NCBI GenBank assembly: GCA_942159475.1
Contig: OW804096.1
Span: 36,455,744 to 36,519,743, forward strand
Reading direction: 5' to 3'
Source: Sthenelais limicola
Taxonomy: Eukaryota > Annelida > Polychaeta > Phyllodocida > Sigalionidae
Length of the DNA stretch: 64,000 nt
Position numbers and translations under genes: made by a program. This document shows positions 10,416-24,000 of the stretch, piece by piece (positions within the stretch are counted from its first letter, which is position 1; each line of letters opens with the position of its first letter). A model generated the notes under the pieces. That model was not told the DNA's origin and ran no database searches. It worked only from the letters and a program-made list of their open reading frames with translations.

Positions 10416-10652
10416 GGGTCAGATTTTTAGAAAATGTACAATTCGTTTTTACCAATCCGCTCAAATAACTCACATTTAAGACTAAAATGAGCTTCAAAAT
10501 GCAGTTTAACATACAGAACTGATACTTTAAATCAACGCGATACCAAATATACTCAGAACTTATAGCTAGTATTTATCATTTTTCAGCCACATTTAGCAGA
10601 ATTTACTAAATGTGTAGAGCTGCTTATTGTACATATTCTGAAAATCTGACCC
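10416..10652. mobile_element. GGGTCAG-type MITE, diverged full copy
   Basis: Starts GGGTCAGATTTTTAGAAAAT and ends ATTCTGAAAATCTGACCC, with the family interior (AATCAACGCGATACCAAATATACTC). About 237 bp; no clear target duplication. Confidence 0.8.
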
Positions 10653-10695
10653 GTTAACGCAGGACTGGGTCAAACAGATCGTCTATTCAATATGC

Positions 10696-10843
10696 GGGTC
10701 GGATTTTCAGAAAATGTTGCTAGAATCAATGCAATTCTAAATATACTCGAATTTACCTACTATTGGCCATTTTTCAGTCTAATTTAGCATAATTTACTAA
10801 AAGTGTAGAGCTGCCAATTGTACATTTTCTGAAAATCTGACCC
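10696..10843. mobile_element. GGGTCAG-type MITE, internally deleted
   Basis: Both ends are kept, but the 5' half after AAAATGT is missing and joins directly to TGCTAGAATCAATGC, leaving 148 bp. It lies 43 bp from the previous copy. Confidence 0.8.
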
Positions 10844-10879
10844 AAGTAAGCGATTCGGCTAGACAAACCATCATAAACC

Positions 10880-11500
10880 CAAGTGAACAAACTCCCAACC
10901 CCATCTCTGATTCTCTGTCTCTCTTACCTGTTTTTCTCTCCCAACCCCATCTCTGATTCCCCCCTCTCCCTTCCCTCTTCCTCATGCTCTCCTTCCGCCC
11001 TTTATCTCCCTCCGCTCTTTCCCTTCCCCTACATCCTCTGCCTCCCCTCTTTTCCCCCTCCTTCTTTTCCTACCCCTCCCCCTCTCCTATTTTCCCACCC
11101 TCTTCCTTTTCCTCAATCTCCCCTCCTACAACCTATCCCTCCCCTCCCCCTCTCCAATACCCCCACCCTCTCCCACTCCTCATCTTCACTCTCCCACTCC
11201 TCTGCATGTAGTGGCAAATGAAAAAGTGTCTTGCAGGGGCTTTCCCAGGCTATAAATAGAGTGTGTAGATCTCAATTTAAAAAAGGCTTCAAAATGACAT
11301 TTTCACCCCAGATACCTTCACAAACCATATACGATATCCTCCAGAGAGGGTGGACAGAACTCTACAGATGAGTAAAATGGTTTGTAAAAGAACACATTCC
11401 GAGAGCATGTGAGACAAAGAAACCCCTTTTTCTACCTAAAGAAACCCCTCTTTTCTACCTCTTTTCGTAGAAATCGCTCTTCCGGTATATTATATGGATA
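10880..11500. repeat. CT-rich composite repeat
   Basis: 10890-11205 is strongly pyrimidine-rich on plus. 11310-11500 shares several segments with 7105-7220 (ACAAACCATATACGA, CAGAGAGGGTGGACAGAACT, GACAAAGAAACC, TATATTATATGGAT). The two loci look like copies of one interspersed repeat with a CT-rich head. Frames read through the CT tract are low-complexity and not credible genes. Confidence 0.6.
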
Positions 11501-12020
11501 TATATCCATATTGGACATCTGTTATTTCAAGACCCTGGGTTCTGACACATAGGCCTTATAGGCTCCCTTTAAATATCTTTGCACAAAACATTTGAACAAT
11601 GTTAAGGATGAATATGCGCATTATATAAAAACATGAAGCAATGTACTATAAGTATTACATTTTAACTTGCAACTATTGCTAAGGACTTCAGTTTATGTTC
11701 ATGCAGCATAGATGCAGCATAGATACATGGAGATAAATAAATAGATGAATAGATAAATAAATAGACCAGATTTAACCTATGACTAAAAGGAACTGCATGA
11801 ATGTCTGTTGCAAAATTTCTTTCTGTTGTTGTTGTTGTGCTAGATCTGTAAATAGAGATTCTCCTTACATAGTTCACTCTTGTATTCTTACAAACGACAA
11901 TTGTTGAATGAACAGACATGAATAGAATCTGCCCATGCATAAGAGTTGCAGATGAGGCTCTGATCATGTTTAACAAGACAAGACTGATTCTTGATTCTTG
12001 ATTCTCCAGGAAATGTTTCT

Positions 12021-15000
12021 TTAAAAGTTAACAGAGCCTCGGCAGTATACGTGTGGACTACTTCCGCCATCGCTTGTCCAGAACATGGTTGTCTTTGGAT
12101 ATGGTTGAGTAAATACGCCTGTGTAGTATGTTCCTGCAGCCCATGCACTGTCATCCATTGCTGGCTCATACCAATTGGCATAATAGCTTGCTGTGCATAC
12201 AACATGATTCAATGATTGAATCTTTCCGGACGAGTCATAGTAACCAGCTTTCATACCCCAGAAACTAGGACCCCCTATACTTTCTATAGCAATGGTGTAA
12301 GTGTGTGGTTGTGCTGCAGCAAGGGGGAAGGTGATCATGTGGTAGAACCATTCATTTGGGTTGTGATTTATTCCATCAATGTAGACTTTTGCTCTACCTT
12401 TTGAAGCTACTTGTAGGTAGGGGTAGTTGTGTCCTGTGGGAACAATTGCAATGGATGAGCTTGAATTGTAGTAACCAATGTTTTTCAGCGTTCCCATATG
12501 GTTCTTTACAACATTTTCAACAGCCCTTATTAGGCATATGGCGATTTTGGTAGTGACATGAAACATGTAAAGCTACAATGATGAGATTTAATGTTGGAAG
12601 GTAGAAATGATGAATAATAAATATGATGTGTCTGTATGTGTAGAGTCAGATGCAGTGAAATTTTCATTGTAATGTGAACGTAAAACAATGTAAGTGTAAA
12701 AGCCCCGACAGCAGGATATGATGATTAATAACTTTTTTATAATACAAAGAATACACCAACAGGCCCGAAATTCAGATGGTTTATTTAACCTGGACTTATC
12801 CAGGTAGAGCCTAATTCAGCTTAAACCTTATGTAAAATACTATATTTTCAGTGCAAACTGTAGGTATTATATTACAATTCAATGCTTTCCTTTAAAGTAA
12901 CCATGTATGGATTCAGATGATATGAATGAATCAAATGGAATTCAAACAAAAATATACTTTTTCAAATCCTAAATACTATTCCTCAACTGATTCAGTTCAG
13001 GTTGGTTATGTTCGTCAGCCATACTTACGGTAGTGTTTAAGCCGCGGACAATTGATTACTTCACCATTAAAGGTCAGTATGGCAGTTCTCCAGTAGTGGG
13101 CATGCTCTGTATCTGGTGCTGACCAGGCACTCCAACTATAGCCTAGGGTAGGTACAGGGATATGGGTCAGATTTTCAGAAAATGTACAATTCAACTTCAC
13201 CGATCTTCTCCAATAATCCAAATTTCAAACGAAAATAAAGTTCAAAACACAGTTCAACCTAACCAAACTGATTGCTAGAATCAATGCAATTCCAAAATTA
13301 CTCAAATTTACCTATTATTGGCCATTTTTCAGTCCAATTTAGCAGAATTTACTAAAAGTGTAGAGCTGCCAATTGTACATTTTCTGGAAATCTGACCCAC
13401 ATAATATATTACTGTCTTCAGCTTCATAATAAAGGGGTGCACAAGTTTCATGGCGGCAAAAAACGACTTAAAGTAGAATTCTGCTTTCAACTCAGCTTTT
13501 CCTAATCATACACATACTTGTAATGGACACAGACAATCCAAAAGCCCTAATCTGGTCACGCCCTTAGTGGGACTTGTCAGCTTTGAAATTAGTCATTATT
13601 ACAGTAAAAAATACAGTAATTAGTGTATAAGTAAAGTAGATACTTAATGAATTGAAAAATCAGTATATCAATGAACTGAATACCAAATTGCACTTCATTA
13701 TTCTGTGGGCCAAGTTGATAAACGCCATTATTTCATCTATAATATGTTATACCAAAAAACTGTATTTTAATATGCCTGTATATATTATGGACTGAACGGT
13801 TCTCTATACCCATTTACATCATTAATACTATGGTTTGTATATATTCATTAGCTTACCTTAGATGTGGTATGTTGAAGGACATCTGAATGGTATAGTGTTA
13901 TATTTTATAGATTATCTCTTTCAATTCTCTCAAGTAGATTATATATTGCGTTACTTAATGTTAAGTACTGTACATTGTTATCTTTATTGATTTTTCAAAT
14001 AGGTCAGCTGGAAACACTGTATAGGGTAAGAAGCGACTGAATAAATAAATACAATACAATATGTAAAATGACAAAAATGATACTCACTCGCTACATGACC
14101 AGTCTGTAATAGAAAGCGGTACATGCATACAAGCCCACCTCTATCTAGGAATCCACATGTCATAGCTTTTGGAACGTGGACGCTAATGTTCTGGCAATGT
14201 AAATGGATGGATAATTCACATGAGAAATGTGTCAGATAGGTTTTAAAGGTAAATACCAGCAATCAATGAAAACAGAAGCAAATATGGATTTTTTTTAAAG
14301 TTTGACTATAGGAAGAACAATGCTGGGTGAACATGTTTCCAAATTAATTTTTATTACAGGGACCACTGAAATTTCCGTTACTTTTGGGTCAAAAGGGATA
14401 TTTTCTCCATATTTCAGCATACCAGATGTTTGAATCATGCATTATGTTATAAGATGTCTATATGCATAACATAATGCATTACCCTCACAAATAATGCAAA
14501 CTAGGGGTGTCTAAACTCTGAAAAAAGGTATTCAGCTCAATTTGTATTCTGATGAGTTAAAAATAGGATACAGTAGGGAGTTTAAGCAACCTTTCCTCAG
14601 GACCATACCCGTACCATTGAAATGAGGTCACTATGTCGCTGTCCAGATGTTCAGAAAATGTTCAAGCGATGGTTTTCAGGCTATAGAGTAGTGCTCTATA
14701 TATCATGTTTTCTCAGCTAAAACGTGCATCATCATGAAAATATCTGATCAGGACTTTACAAACATATTTAAGATTGGTACCAACCACTTGTTGTCCTTAT
14801 ATACTTGCTAGATTTTACATAGAATGGTTAGATAGCCTCAACCCAAGGTGTGTCTGTCTTATGTATTTTTCACCGGGTATACGCCTAATCGGGTACTGTG
14901 TGTAGGTCCCATACTGCATCGAGGAGCCGACTTTCAGTTATGAGGTTGCAGGTATGTTTCAAAGCCAGAACCAAACCAAGTAGAATCAGAACGGCTATAA

Positions 15001-18000
15001 TCATGTTTATTCTTATATACTGGACAGATTACAGCGATTACATAGGGCCTGGGCTGATTGGCTTATCCTGAATGGAATTTTACACCATAATATTGAGTAA
15101 ATTTGTTATGATTAGGTTAGTTGAAATGGATGAGAATGCAACTTTAATTTGGAATCTTTTCTCAGATCTCACTTGGTGGATTAACAATGAAAGTATTATT
15201 TTGTATTGTATTTCCGGAATTGGTACAAATATTAATTTTTCATATTATAACGATAACAATTTATGCCAGAAAGGGAACATCCACCTTCTATGGAAACCAT
15301 AGTCCTTCCAGAGGGTTTCTGGTTATTAAATTAATGAGAGCAAGTAAAGTAAAATTAATCAAGAGTAATAATCTAGGCAAGCACAATGGGATGCACTAGC
15401 TATAGTTTCAATGAGGTGAAAACTGTGTGTTCCCTTATGTATGTGTATTTGTGCACTAGCTCCACTGACACATATTTATTTATTTATTGACTAATTTATT
15501 GACGTGTTTATTGTTCCCCTTCACTGCACCTAGGTGAGTATTGGGATATTACATCTCAACAGAGCAACCAATAAGTTATTCATAACACATGAAGCTGTCA
15601 CGGTCAAGGTATCTTGTTTCACAGTGACGTTTCAGTCTCAATAACTTTGTCTAAATGAGGATATTAAAAAAATATATAGCGAGGAGAAGGCTGTCGCTGT
15701 ATAGTGGGGATCCCGGGAATTCTAGTTTTAGTTTCTTTGTTGGTGAGGAATAATTCCCAAAGTAAATGGTCTAGTGTTTTTTTTTATTTTTTCACTAGCT
15801 TTAGAGCTGTCGTGCTCTTCATCAGGAAATAAAGGGAAATAAAGGAAATTAAAAAAACCTATCCTGAGTCCTTCACAATGCTTTTTCCCATGCCCTCTTC
15901 ACTGATGCTGTGTCTGTGAACCATAGACGTTGGTCTGTATTTTCCCAGATTTTGCTGATCTGGGGCCCGTTTCATTACTATTAACGGAGCGGAGCATAGC
16001 GGAAAATAGCGGAACATAATTTAGCGGGTAATTTAGCGGATTTCCGTTAACCCGTTTCATAAGCTAGTCCGTTATTATTTTCTCCGCTAAGGTCCGCTAC
16101 CATCCGTTATGGTCCGTTACCGTCCGTTCCCGTTGGTTATGCTCCGTTATGTGCCACTAAGGCTTCCGCTATGTCCCACTATGCTCCGTTATATGTTCAA
16201 TACATAATTGTTTTGGTATTTCCGCACATAAATCGTTGGTTATATTCCCAATGACTGCTTAGTTTATACTAGATAAAGGAGATGTTATACATGGATATAA
16301 TAATGCGTTATTAGGGATGACTGTGCTTGGCAAGAAATCTATTCTTTTTATTTCAAAGTCAAGTTAAAAACTAATGATGAACCTCTCTGTCTCCTTGCTT
16401 CCTCCCTTTTCTCTCGCCCTCTTCCCCTCTCTCTCTTCATGTTTCCTCCTCCATTCTGTCCAATCGATCTCTCTTTTCTCCCAGTTTATTTCTTCCTGCT
16501 CCCTCACTCTCTCTTTCGTCTCCCTCACCATCTCATCTCGTCCCCCTCACACTTCTTGCTCACTCTCTTTCTATCCCTCTCATCACTTTCCCCCACTTCT
16601 GTCCCCCTTTTTTTCCAAAGAAATGTTATTGAGCTGGTTTTGATGATACATTGATATTCTCACAGACTCATGAAATTATACATAAAGTTATATTACGAAT
16701 AGAGAACATTCCAGTTTATATCTTAGACATTTAATATTTAATATTTCCCTTGTTCATCTATTTCTCTTCACTCTCGCCCCTCAGCCTCTCGTCTCCCTCT
16801 CTCATACACATGCATACATACATGTGTATATGTATATATGCATGTATGTATACTTGCATACATACATAGATGTATATGTATATAATACTTGCATACACAT
16901 GCCTAATCTATGTATACATATATGTACGGATCCATCTATGTATACATATGTATATACAATGTATGTGTATACAATGTTGTATACCGTATATATTTTGTAT
17001 ACATACCGGTAGATATGTATACATGTATGTATGTATATGTATACATATACATGTATATATATACATGTATACGTATATGAACACATAAGTGTCTGTGTAT
17101 GTATGCATATACAATGTATGCATATATATACAATATATATGCGTATATAATGTATTCATATACAATGTATTCATATACAATCTATGCATATAAAATTTAT
17201 GCATATGCAATGTATGCATATACTATTTATGCATAATATACAATCTATGCTTATACAATCTATGCATATTTTATACAAATGTGTTGGCATCCATAGAGGT
17301 TTACATAATAAATTGTGAGTTATCAGATCAAAACCAGACAACCAAGCTGTGTTTGTATTTGTGATTTATTACAGAGATTATTATTTATTAGTAGAGATTC
17401 CAATGTTTCGACTATCTATATAGTTTTCATCAGGGAATGACAATTATGTGCATGTATTTCTGGGGAGGGGGGGGGGTATATTAAAATAGTGTAACTTATG
17501 TTACCATGCATGGTATTCGTTATTTTACATAATATCTCCAGGAATATTGACTTTAGACTTGATTTGTGAGGTTCATGAAATCCGCCATTAAAATTCCTTC
17601 AATCTACAATTGCTGAAATCGAAGCTAGGGTGCCTACGTCGGGGTAGTAAAGTCTTAAACAAATATAAGAAATTAACTCATAATTGAGGTAACTATGATA
17701 TGCATATAAAGCCAATGATATTCATGAAAGGAACAAATGAAAGTTGTGTGGCTGCCCCTTTAATTTTTCATGGTAGGCAAATTCTTTTGAAAGAAATGAA
17801 TTCTGCTAAAATCTGCAGATGCCTTCGCCGGGGTGCAATTTATCCAATTATTCTGTTACTATTTATCTTTCAAACTCCTTATGTCTATTGGCCAATTTTT
17901 ACTATTAATGACTTCATATTCTGACCATATGAACAATATGTGATGGAAATATTTGACCAAATGGCCAGGAAACCTTACCCCAATGTAGGCAGCCCCCCCC

Positions 18001-21000
18001 CCCGACACCCCCGACGTAAGCACCCCCGACGTAGGCCCCCTCCCCCATGTAGGCCCATGTTGACAGTAAGTTAATTCTCCCAAACGGGCAGCATTTGATT
18101 TAAGGGTGCCATTTTTTCTTTAAAAAATTAAATTCGTTGAATCTCTACAATCTTCTGTGTAAATATAGCAGGGAATATCAGAATAATGCAGGTGAAGTTT
18201 GGGAAGGCTGGGGCAAATATTTCCATCCTACACCTATGCCTCAATTACCTATATTTTCCCTATTATTTTGCCTTATTTTAGCCATATTAAACCTGTCAAA
18301 TGATTTAGTGTAAGATTGATGTAAATTACCCATTAATTAGGCTTGCAAAATTAAATGAAAGGTCAGAGCTAGAGAGTGGATGTTGGCCGGCAAAAGAGGG
18401 CTTGGTTCTCACCAGAAGTTCGGCTTGATTTTGTAAAGATATCAAATTCATTACTATACTATACTATTACTGTGTTTAAATATGAGGGTCTCTTTATCTG
18501 TAATAATTATGGCGTAACGGCGACGCAATGGCGTAATGGCGACATTACTATACAGCTCACCTGAATTTAACAACATCAGTATTTAATCATATTTATATCT
18601 TTTACCACATTCACGCAGGCCTAAAGCAATTATCAGAATCGGCGAAATTACAAAAAATATATTTTATTCTAAATATGGGACTTCCATATTAATTCCATGG
18701 ATTTTATTCTAGGAAATAAAAGAGTTCATAGACGTCATAGGCTAATAACTTTTAGTTTTACCGAAAGATGCCTATACATACATCTTCCCTCCCCCCCCCC
18801 CCCCCGAATAGTAAATGCAATATAATATTAAGGGTCACTGTTGGGGTATTTGATTATTTTGAAGCTAATAGATGACGTAACGCGACACAAATATCCCAAA
18901 ATGATATTTTCCATGTCTAGATCAGTTTAGATTAGATATTACATAAATATTGCGTTTTTTCATAATAATGAACATGTGTGCATTTTCTCTTAAGTTTTAC
19001 AAAGGTCTACACACTAGACCCTCTCAAAACTCATTAAATATGTGAGCATAATAGATTGATATATATCTCAAAATTAATGTTTTAGAGTCTTGTGACTCAT
19101 TTTCCTGTGGCACATCACATTAAAGTCTCGATGTTATGTAATTATTCATAATAGTTGACGTTTCTATAGGGTTGGATTGGCAAATCAAACATATCACGAT
19201 GTGAAATAAACAATATTAATACAAGTAATGTATCAATAACTATATATGAGCGGTATATGATATAGTTAAAGAGCTTTTCGTGATGTTTTTGAAAAGAAAC
19301 CTTGATGTTAAGTACAAAATTATTGATTTTTCTTCATCAATTTTTGATGATTATTAAACTATAAAACTAAAAACAAAATACTTTTGCCACGTTGAACAAA
19401 GGTGTTGAATTTCTTATTACAATATTGAAAGATAACTAATTCAGACGAAATTTGCAAAATTTCTCCCCATATTTGGTACATGTATAATGTGTTCATTTCC
19501 TTCTTACTATGACAAGAATACCCTGGTCGAAAATTTTTATAATAATGTTTTTTTCTTACCTTAAAACATATAATAACTAGCAATGAAGAATTATAGAAAG
19601 GATAAAAACTGTTTATTTGGTATTTATTTCATGTAAAATTAAGAAGACAAAAGTTGCGGAGACCCTTTTGAATTCCGCAAAAAATGCGGAGACTTAGCGG
19701 AAAAATAGCGGAATTCCGTTCCGCTATTAGTTATGAAACAGAATAGTGGAATTCCGCTATTTTTAGACCCCGCTCCGCTCCGCTATTAGTTATGAAATGG
19801 GCCCCTGGTCTGGTTAAACAATGTCGCGCATTTTGTCTTTTAATTGTCTCAAATGCATTTTTGTGGGACAAAGAAAAAGACAGTAGACAGTAATCTTTTC
19901 GAGACTTAAGACGCTGTCTTTAGTTTTTTGTCTTTAGGCATCAAAAATCCATTTGAGAAAAAAGACAAAATACATTATGAGTGTGATACTGTCTAGAACT
20001 GCTTAATCTTGTTTTCATTGTCTCCCGTTTATGTGTGCACCTGCAGAAATAATACTCAATCGTAAAAACAACGTCCCAGGAGAACGCATGTCTCTCCTCT
20101 ATACTACTAGTAGCTGTGTGAAGTATTGAGAGTACATACATTACGAGAGTTATAAAACATATAAACGTGAGACAATCACCAAGAGATAATATTAAGAAGT
20201 TTTAGAAAATGTCGGAGATTTTGTCTTTTGTCTGAAATGCATTTATGAGGCATAAAGAAAAAGACAGTAATTTTTTCGAGACTTAGGAAGCTGTCTTAAT
20301 TTTTTTCTCTTTAGGCATCACAAATCCATTTGATCTTGTTTCCTCTCTAACTGCAGCTCTGCTTGCTCCGTGGCTGTTCCAATCCAGCACTTTTTTTGCG
20401 CACGCAGTTCGACTGGTGTATAGTTTGGCGCCTCATTCCTTAACAGGAAAAGGGGCAGGAGGAAGCGAGAAGTGGGGGACAGACCAGATTTATTGACCAT
20501 TATATGTCATCCACCATCGCCTCTGTCTGTAGACCGGAACAGGATGCAAGAACTGATATGCTATTACTGCTAAGACAGAAGGAACTGTCATCCCAATTTG
20601 GTCGAGGGGGCAGAGCCATGCCATGACCCAGCTGTTCTTGTATGAGGGTGTTAACTGATTAACAGGAACTAATGGCCATTCCTTCTTCCACACCTCAACA
20701 TCAGAGAGAAAACTATCCTTGCCTTTGTTTTGTTTAGTAGGACACGCAACAGCAAGTACAGACACATGTGTACAAACAACCATTTCATGCAAACTTAAAT
20801 TCTCGATGTTTCAACGACTCTTAGACTACAACGCCGTCCACTCAGTGACGTTAGCGACGGCAACGCGTTGCCATCGCTCATTCACAATACATAGCCTCTC
20901 TCTTTCCGACCTCAGTGCGATCATTTTAAAATTCTCTCATTCTCTGAACTTTCGTATACATCTTTAAAGATTGTTATTGCGTACAATTTCGTGGACAAGT

Positions 21001-24000
21001 CCCAATATTCTCATGCGATACAAATAAATATTCAAAAAACATCAATATTGTTGTACAGAAACTGTATGTTTCTCATAGTAATCTTACTAAGTAAGTATGT
21101 TTTAACATTAATCTCCCAGGCGCTTTTAAAGAGAAATAAGCACAATCAGATACTCTCTTCGAGCTCAATAAAGCAATACAATATAAAATATATTCTATGT
21201 ACAAAGATCAGTGTCTCATAGAATTTAGAAAATATTGAGTTACTATAATCAACTTTGTAATAACTTACTTTGTAATAACTACAACGATTCTGTAACTGTA
21301 TATATGCTCATTTTCACACTTCATGTTTCGTATCTTTGTGTTTTATGTTTCATATGTTTCATATGTTTGTGTGTTGTTATTTCACGTTTTAGGGTACATT
21401 CTACGTCTCATAATGTCAAATCTATTATGTTTTGAAAGTCTGTATTTCACTGTCATGTTAACTGACGATATAGGTGGCCATATATGCCAGTGTTGCCCTG
21501 CCGGGACCGAACAATCTATAACATACTTTATAATTTCTCTGTACATTATATAACCGATATTCAAGTTTAGTCAGAAAAACGTGACAATTTATATTGCCCT
21601 GACTGTTTAATTTTTCAGTTTATTTCATTTTACTTTATTTGACTTATTTACTCGATTCATTAATGCTGATTTACTATGTCCAAATAGTTTAAATACTTTG
21701 TGTATACAGTTTGTGTATCAACAAAGATATTTACTGTAGACATTTTAGTGTAGCAACTAATAACTTTCTGGTCTTTACACATATTACTAATAATTATACA
21801 CCCTCTGTAGTCAAGGACCAAGCAGGAAGACCAGGAAGACGTTTCTGAGACATGGCTCCTATTTGTACACAATATTTAGGTACACATAAAGAAACTCAGC
21901 ATATATGCAGGCTACATATGGCCATCACTGCACATGTACACTCTAAAAACTGGGTTTGGGCATCGTCTTCAGTTGATACATAGAATAAGACGCTAGTGTC
22001 CTCCGATTGTATCAACAGAGGACGCAATGGCGTCCTCATAAGACGTTAGACGCATTTTGAGACGTTCTGCAAAATAATCTAAGCAGCAAAATTATTTGGA
22101 GATGCTAAACATCACACCAGTAGATGCTAAACATCACGCCTGTAGATGCTAAACGTCACGCGAAATGTATATATGTCCCTAACTAATTCTAATGAAACAG
22201 GAGGTCTATGCGATTTTGTTTAATTTTTCTTGATTAGACTCACCTTGAAACATTCCTGGTGCATTCTCAACCCACTCTGCTTAGGGTTTCCCATTAGCTT
22301 TAAAATTATGCCACACCCTGACTGCTATGAGTGAGCGAAATGAGGTGTTATAACAAAATTTGACACAATGAGGTGTAACAAAGTGTCACAACATATGTGC
22401 GACATGTGCTACTCTACTGGTTCACATATGCCCAATACTTTGCTCAGAGAATTGTACATTTCTAGGCAACCTGACCCTTACGTTTGAATATGAATTGAAT
22501 AAATTCAATATGAATACATATCTCACATCTCTTCTTATTACATTATTATCTCCTTCGTTTTCTATCTCTCCTGTCTCCATATCAGTTTTGATATTAGGGA
22601 TAGGTGATGATGAATTAGTTCATTTTCTTGAATCTGAGCTTCATCTTAATAGTATAAGCTCCACATTCAAAACGATTTGAAGGGAGATACTTAATATTTG
22701 GGAACTAAAGGTTCTTAGAGAAAAAAATCAGTAACTCATAACTATTTCCCCATACACAGATATAAAAGTACTTTCTAGATGTGTTAAATGCTAATGGGAA
22801 TCCGCCTAATCCCATTGTTTAAAATATAATGGAATCTCAGAATCAATCCAATGAAGCGATGAATATCTAAGATATGCACTTTATGATAGTTTTAGTTCCA
22901 ATATGCAGACCTATCGTGTACAATATAATAGGTATTAGTAATTATATTAAAATGCGCGATCACGCGCCATCCTCAATCACGCTTCTAATATTGGGAAGAG
23001 GAAAATACAAATACAATAGCTGCATTCCTCCAGAATTGAGCTTCATTTTGATAGTAAACACTTCATATTTAAAGCCAATTGGAAGGAAAATACTTAATAT
23101 TTTTGGTGTAAGATGTCATTTGATTACATACTAAACACTGATAAATATGCCAAATATATGGAATCCATAAAATTTATACCTGTACCGCGTATGTGTATTA
23201 ATACAAACGTTTTCATATCAAATCAAGTGTTCTTACTTTATATTGTCTGTGATGTTCATGCCAAGGTTAAATCAGTTTCATAAATTGTACACCTAACATC
23301 AACTGGATCTGTAGCACAATGGATAGAGCATCCGCTTTCCACATGAGAGGTCGGGAGTTCGAATCTAGGCTGTGTAGTACGTTTTTTCATGACACTCAAT
23401 GTAGTATAACCCAAGACCCTAAACGTCACACAGTAAACGTCACACATGTGACGTTTAGCGTTTTTGGAAGACGTTAAAAGACGTGAGACTCTAAACGTCA
23501 CATCAAAAGAGCGTATCAAAGGTGGGGACAAGAAAAACGTCTTATTTTGTGTATCATGGTAAGACGTTTGACTTTACAGTGTAATGTCCTACCAACATTT
23601 TTAAGGGACTATGAAACTTAATGTTTAACAATCAAAACACCAACCAGGATCAATTGGGCCTCGCCAGCCGTATCTGGGTCAGATTTTCAGAAAATGTACA
23701 ATTCAACTTCATCAATCTTCTCAAATAACCCAAATTTCAGACGAAAATAAAGCTCAAAATACAGGTTCAACCTAACCTAACAGATTGCTAGAATCAATGC
23801 AATGCCGAATATACTCGAATTTACTTAGTATTGACCAAATTGCAGCCTTTTTTTGCAGAATTTATTAAATGTTTGGAGCTGTAAATTGTACATTTTCTGA
23901 AAATCTGCCCCACCTGAGTTTAATGATTCTTTGCGTGCTCAGGGATGGTTCTAACAGCAGTGAACCAACACTTTCCTCCCGTGTTCTCCTCTCTCTCCTA

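Larger units (their letters stand above)
15963..19804. mobile_element. Non-autonomous Harbinger-like element of 3.84 kb
   Basis: Left end GGGCCCGTTTCATTACTATT and right end, read inward, GGGCCCATTTCATAACTAAT. Both are followed by AGCGGAGCGGAG-type and repeated TAGCGGAA motifs. The element is flanked by CTG on both sides (15960-15962, 19805-19807), a 3-bp duplication as in Harbinger elements. The GTTTCATAA terminus resembles that of the transposon at 2783. The interior has no transposase; it holds CT-rich, TA/TG-rich and other repeat DNA. Confidence 0.75.

Noticed and set aside
10883..11221. Pro/Ser/Leu-rich plus-strand frames
   Set aside because: CT-rich repeat shared with the Harbinger intron; no splice or domain support.
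16802..17219. Several overlapping 60-100-residue frames rich in Tyr, Ile and His
   Set aside because: By-products of the TA/TG alternating tract.
20490..20792. Minus-strand 100-residue frame
   Set aside because: No recognisable domain, and no clear splice partners with matching phase.
23305..23375. Functional tRNA gene
   Set aside because: A- and B-box-like motifs are present, but the anticodon and acceptor stems do not pair.
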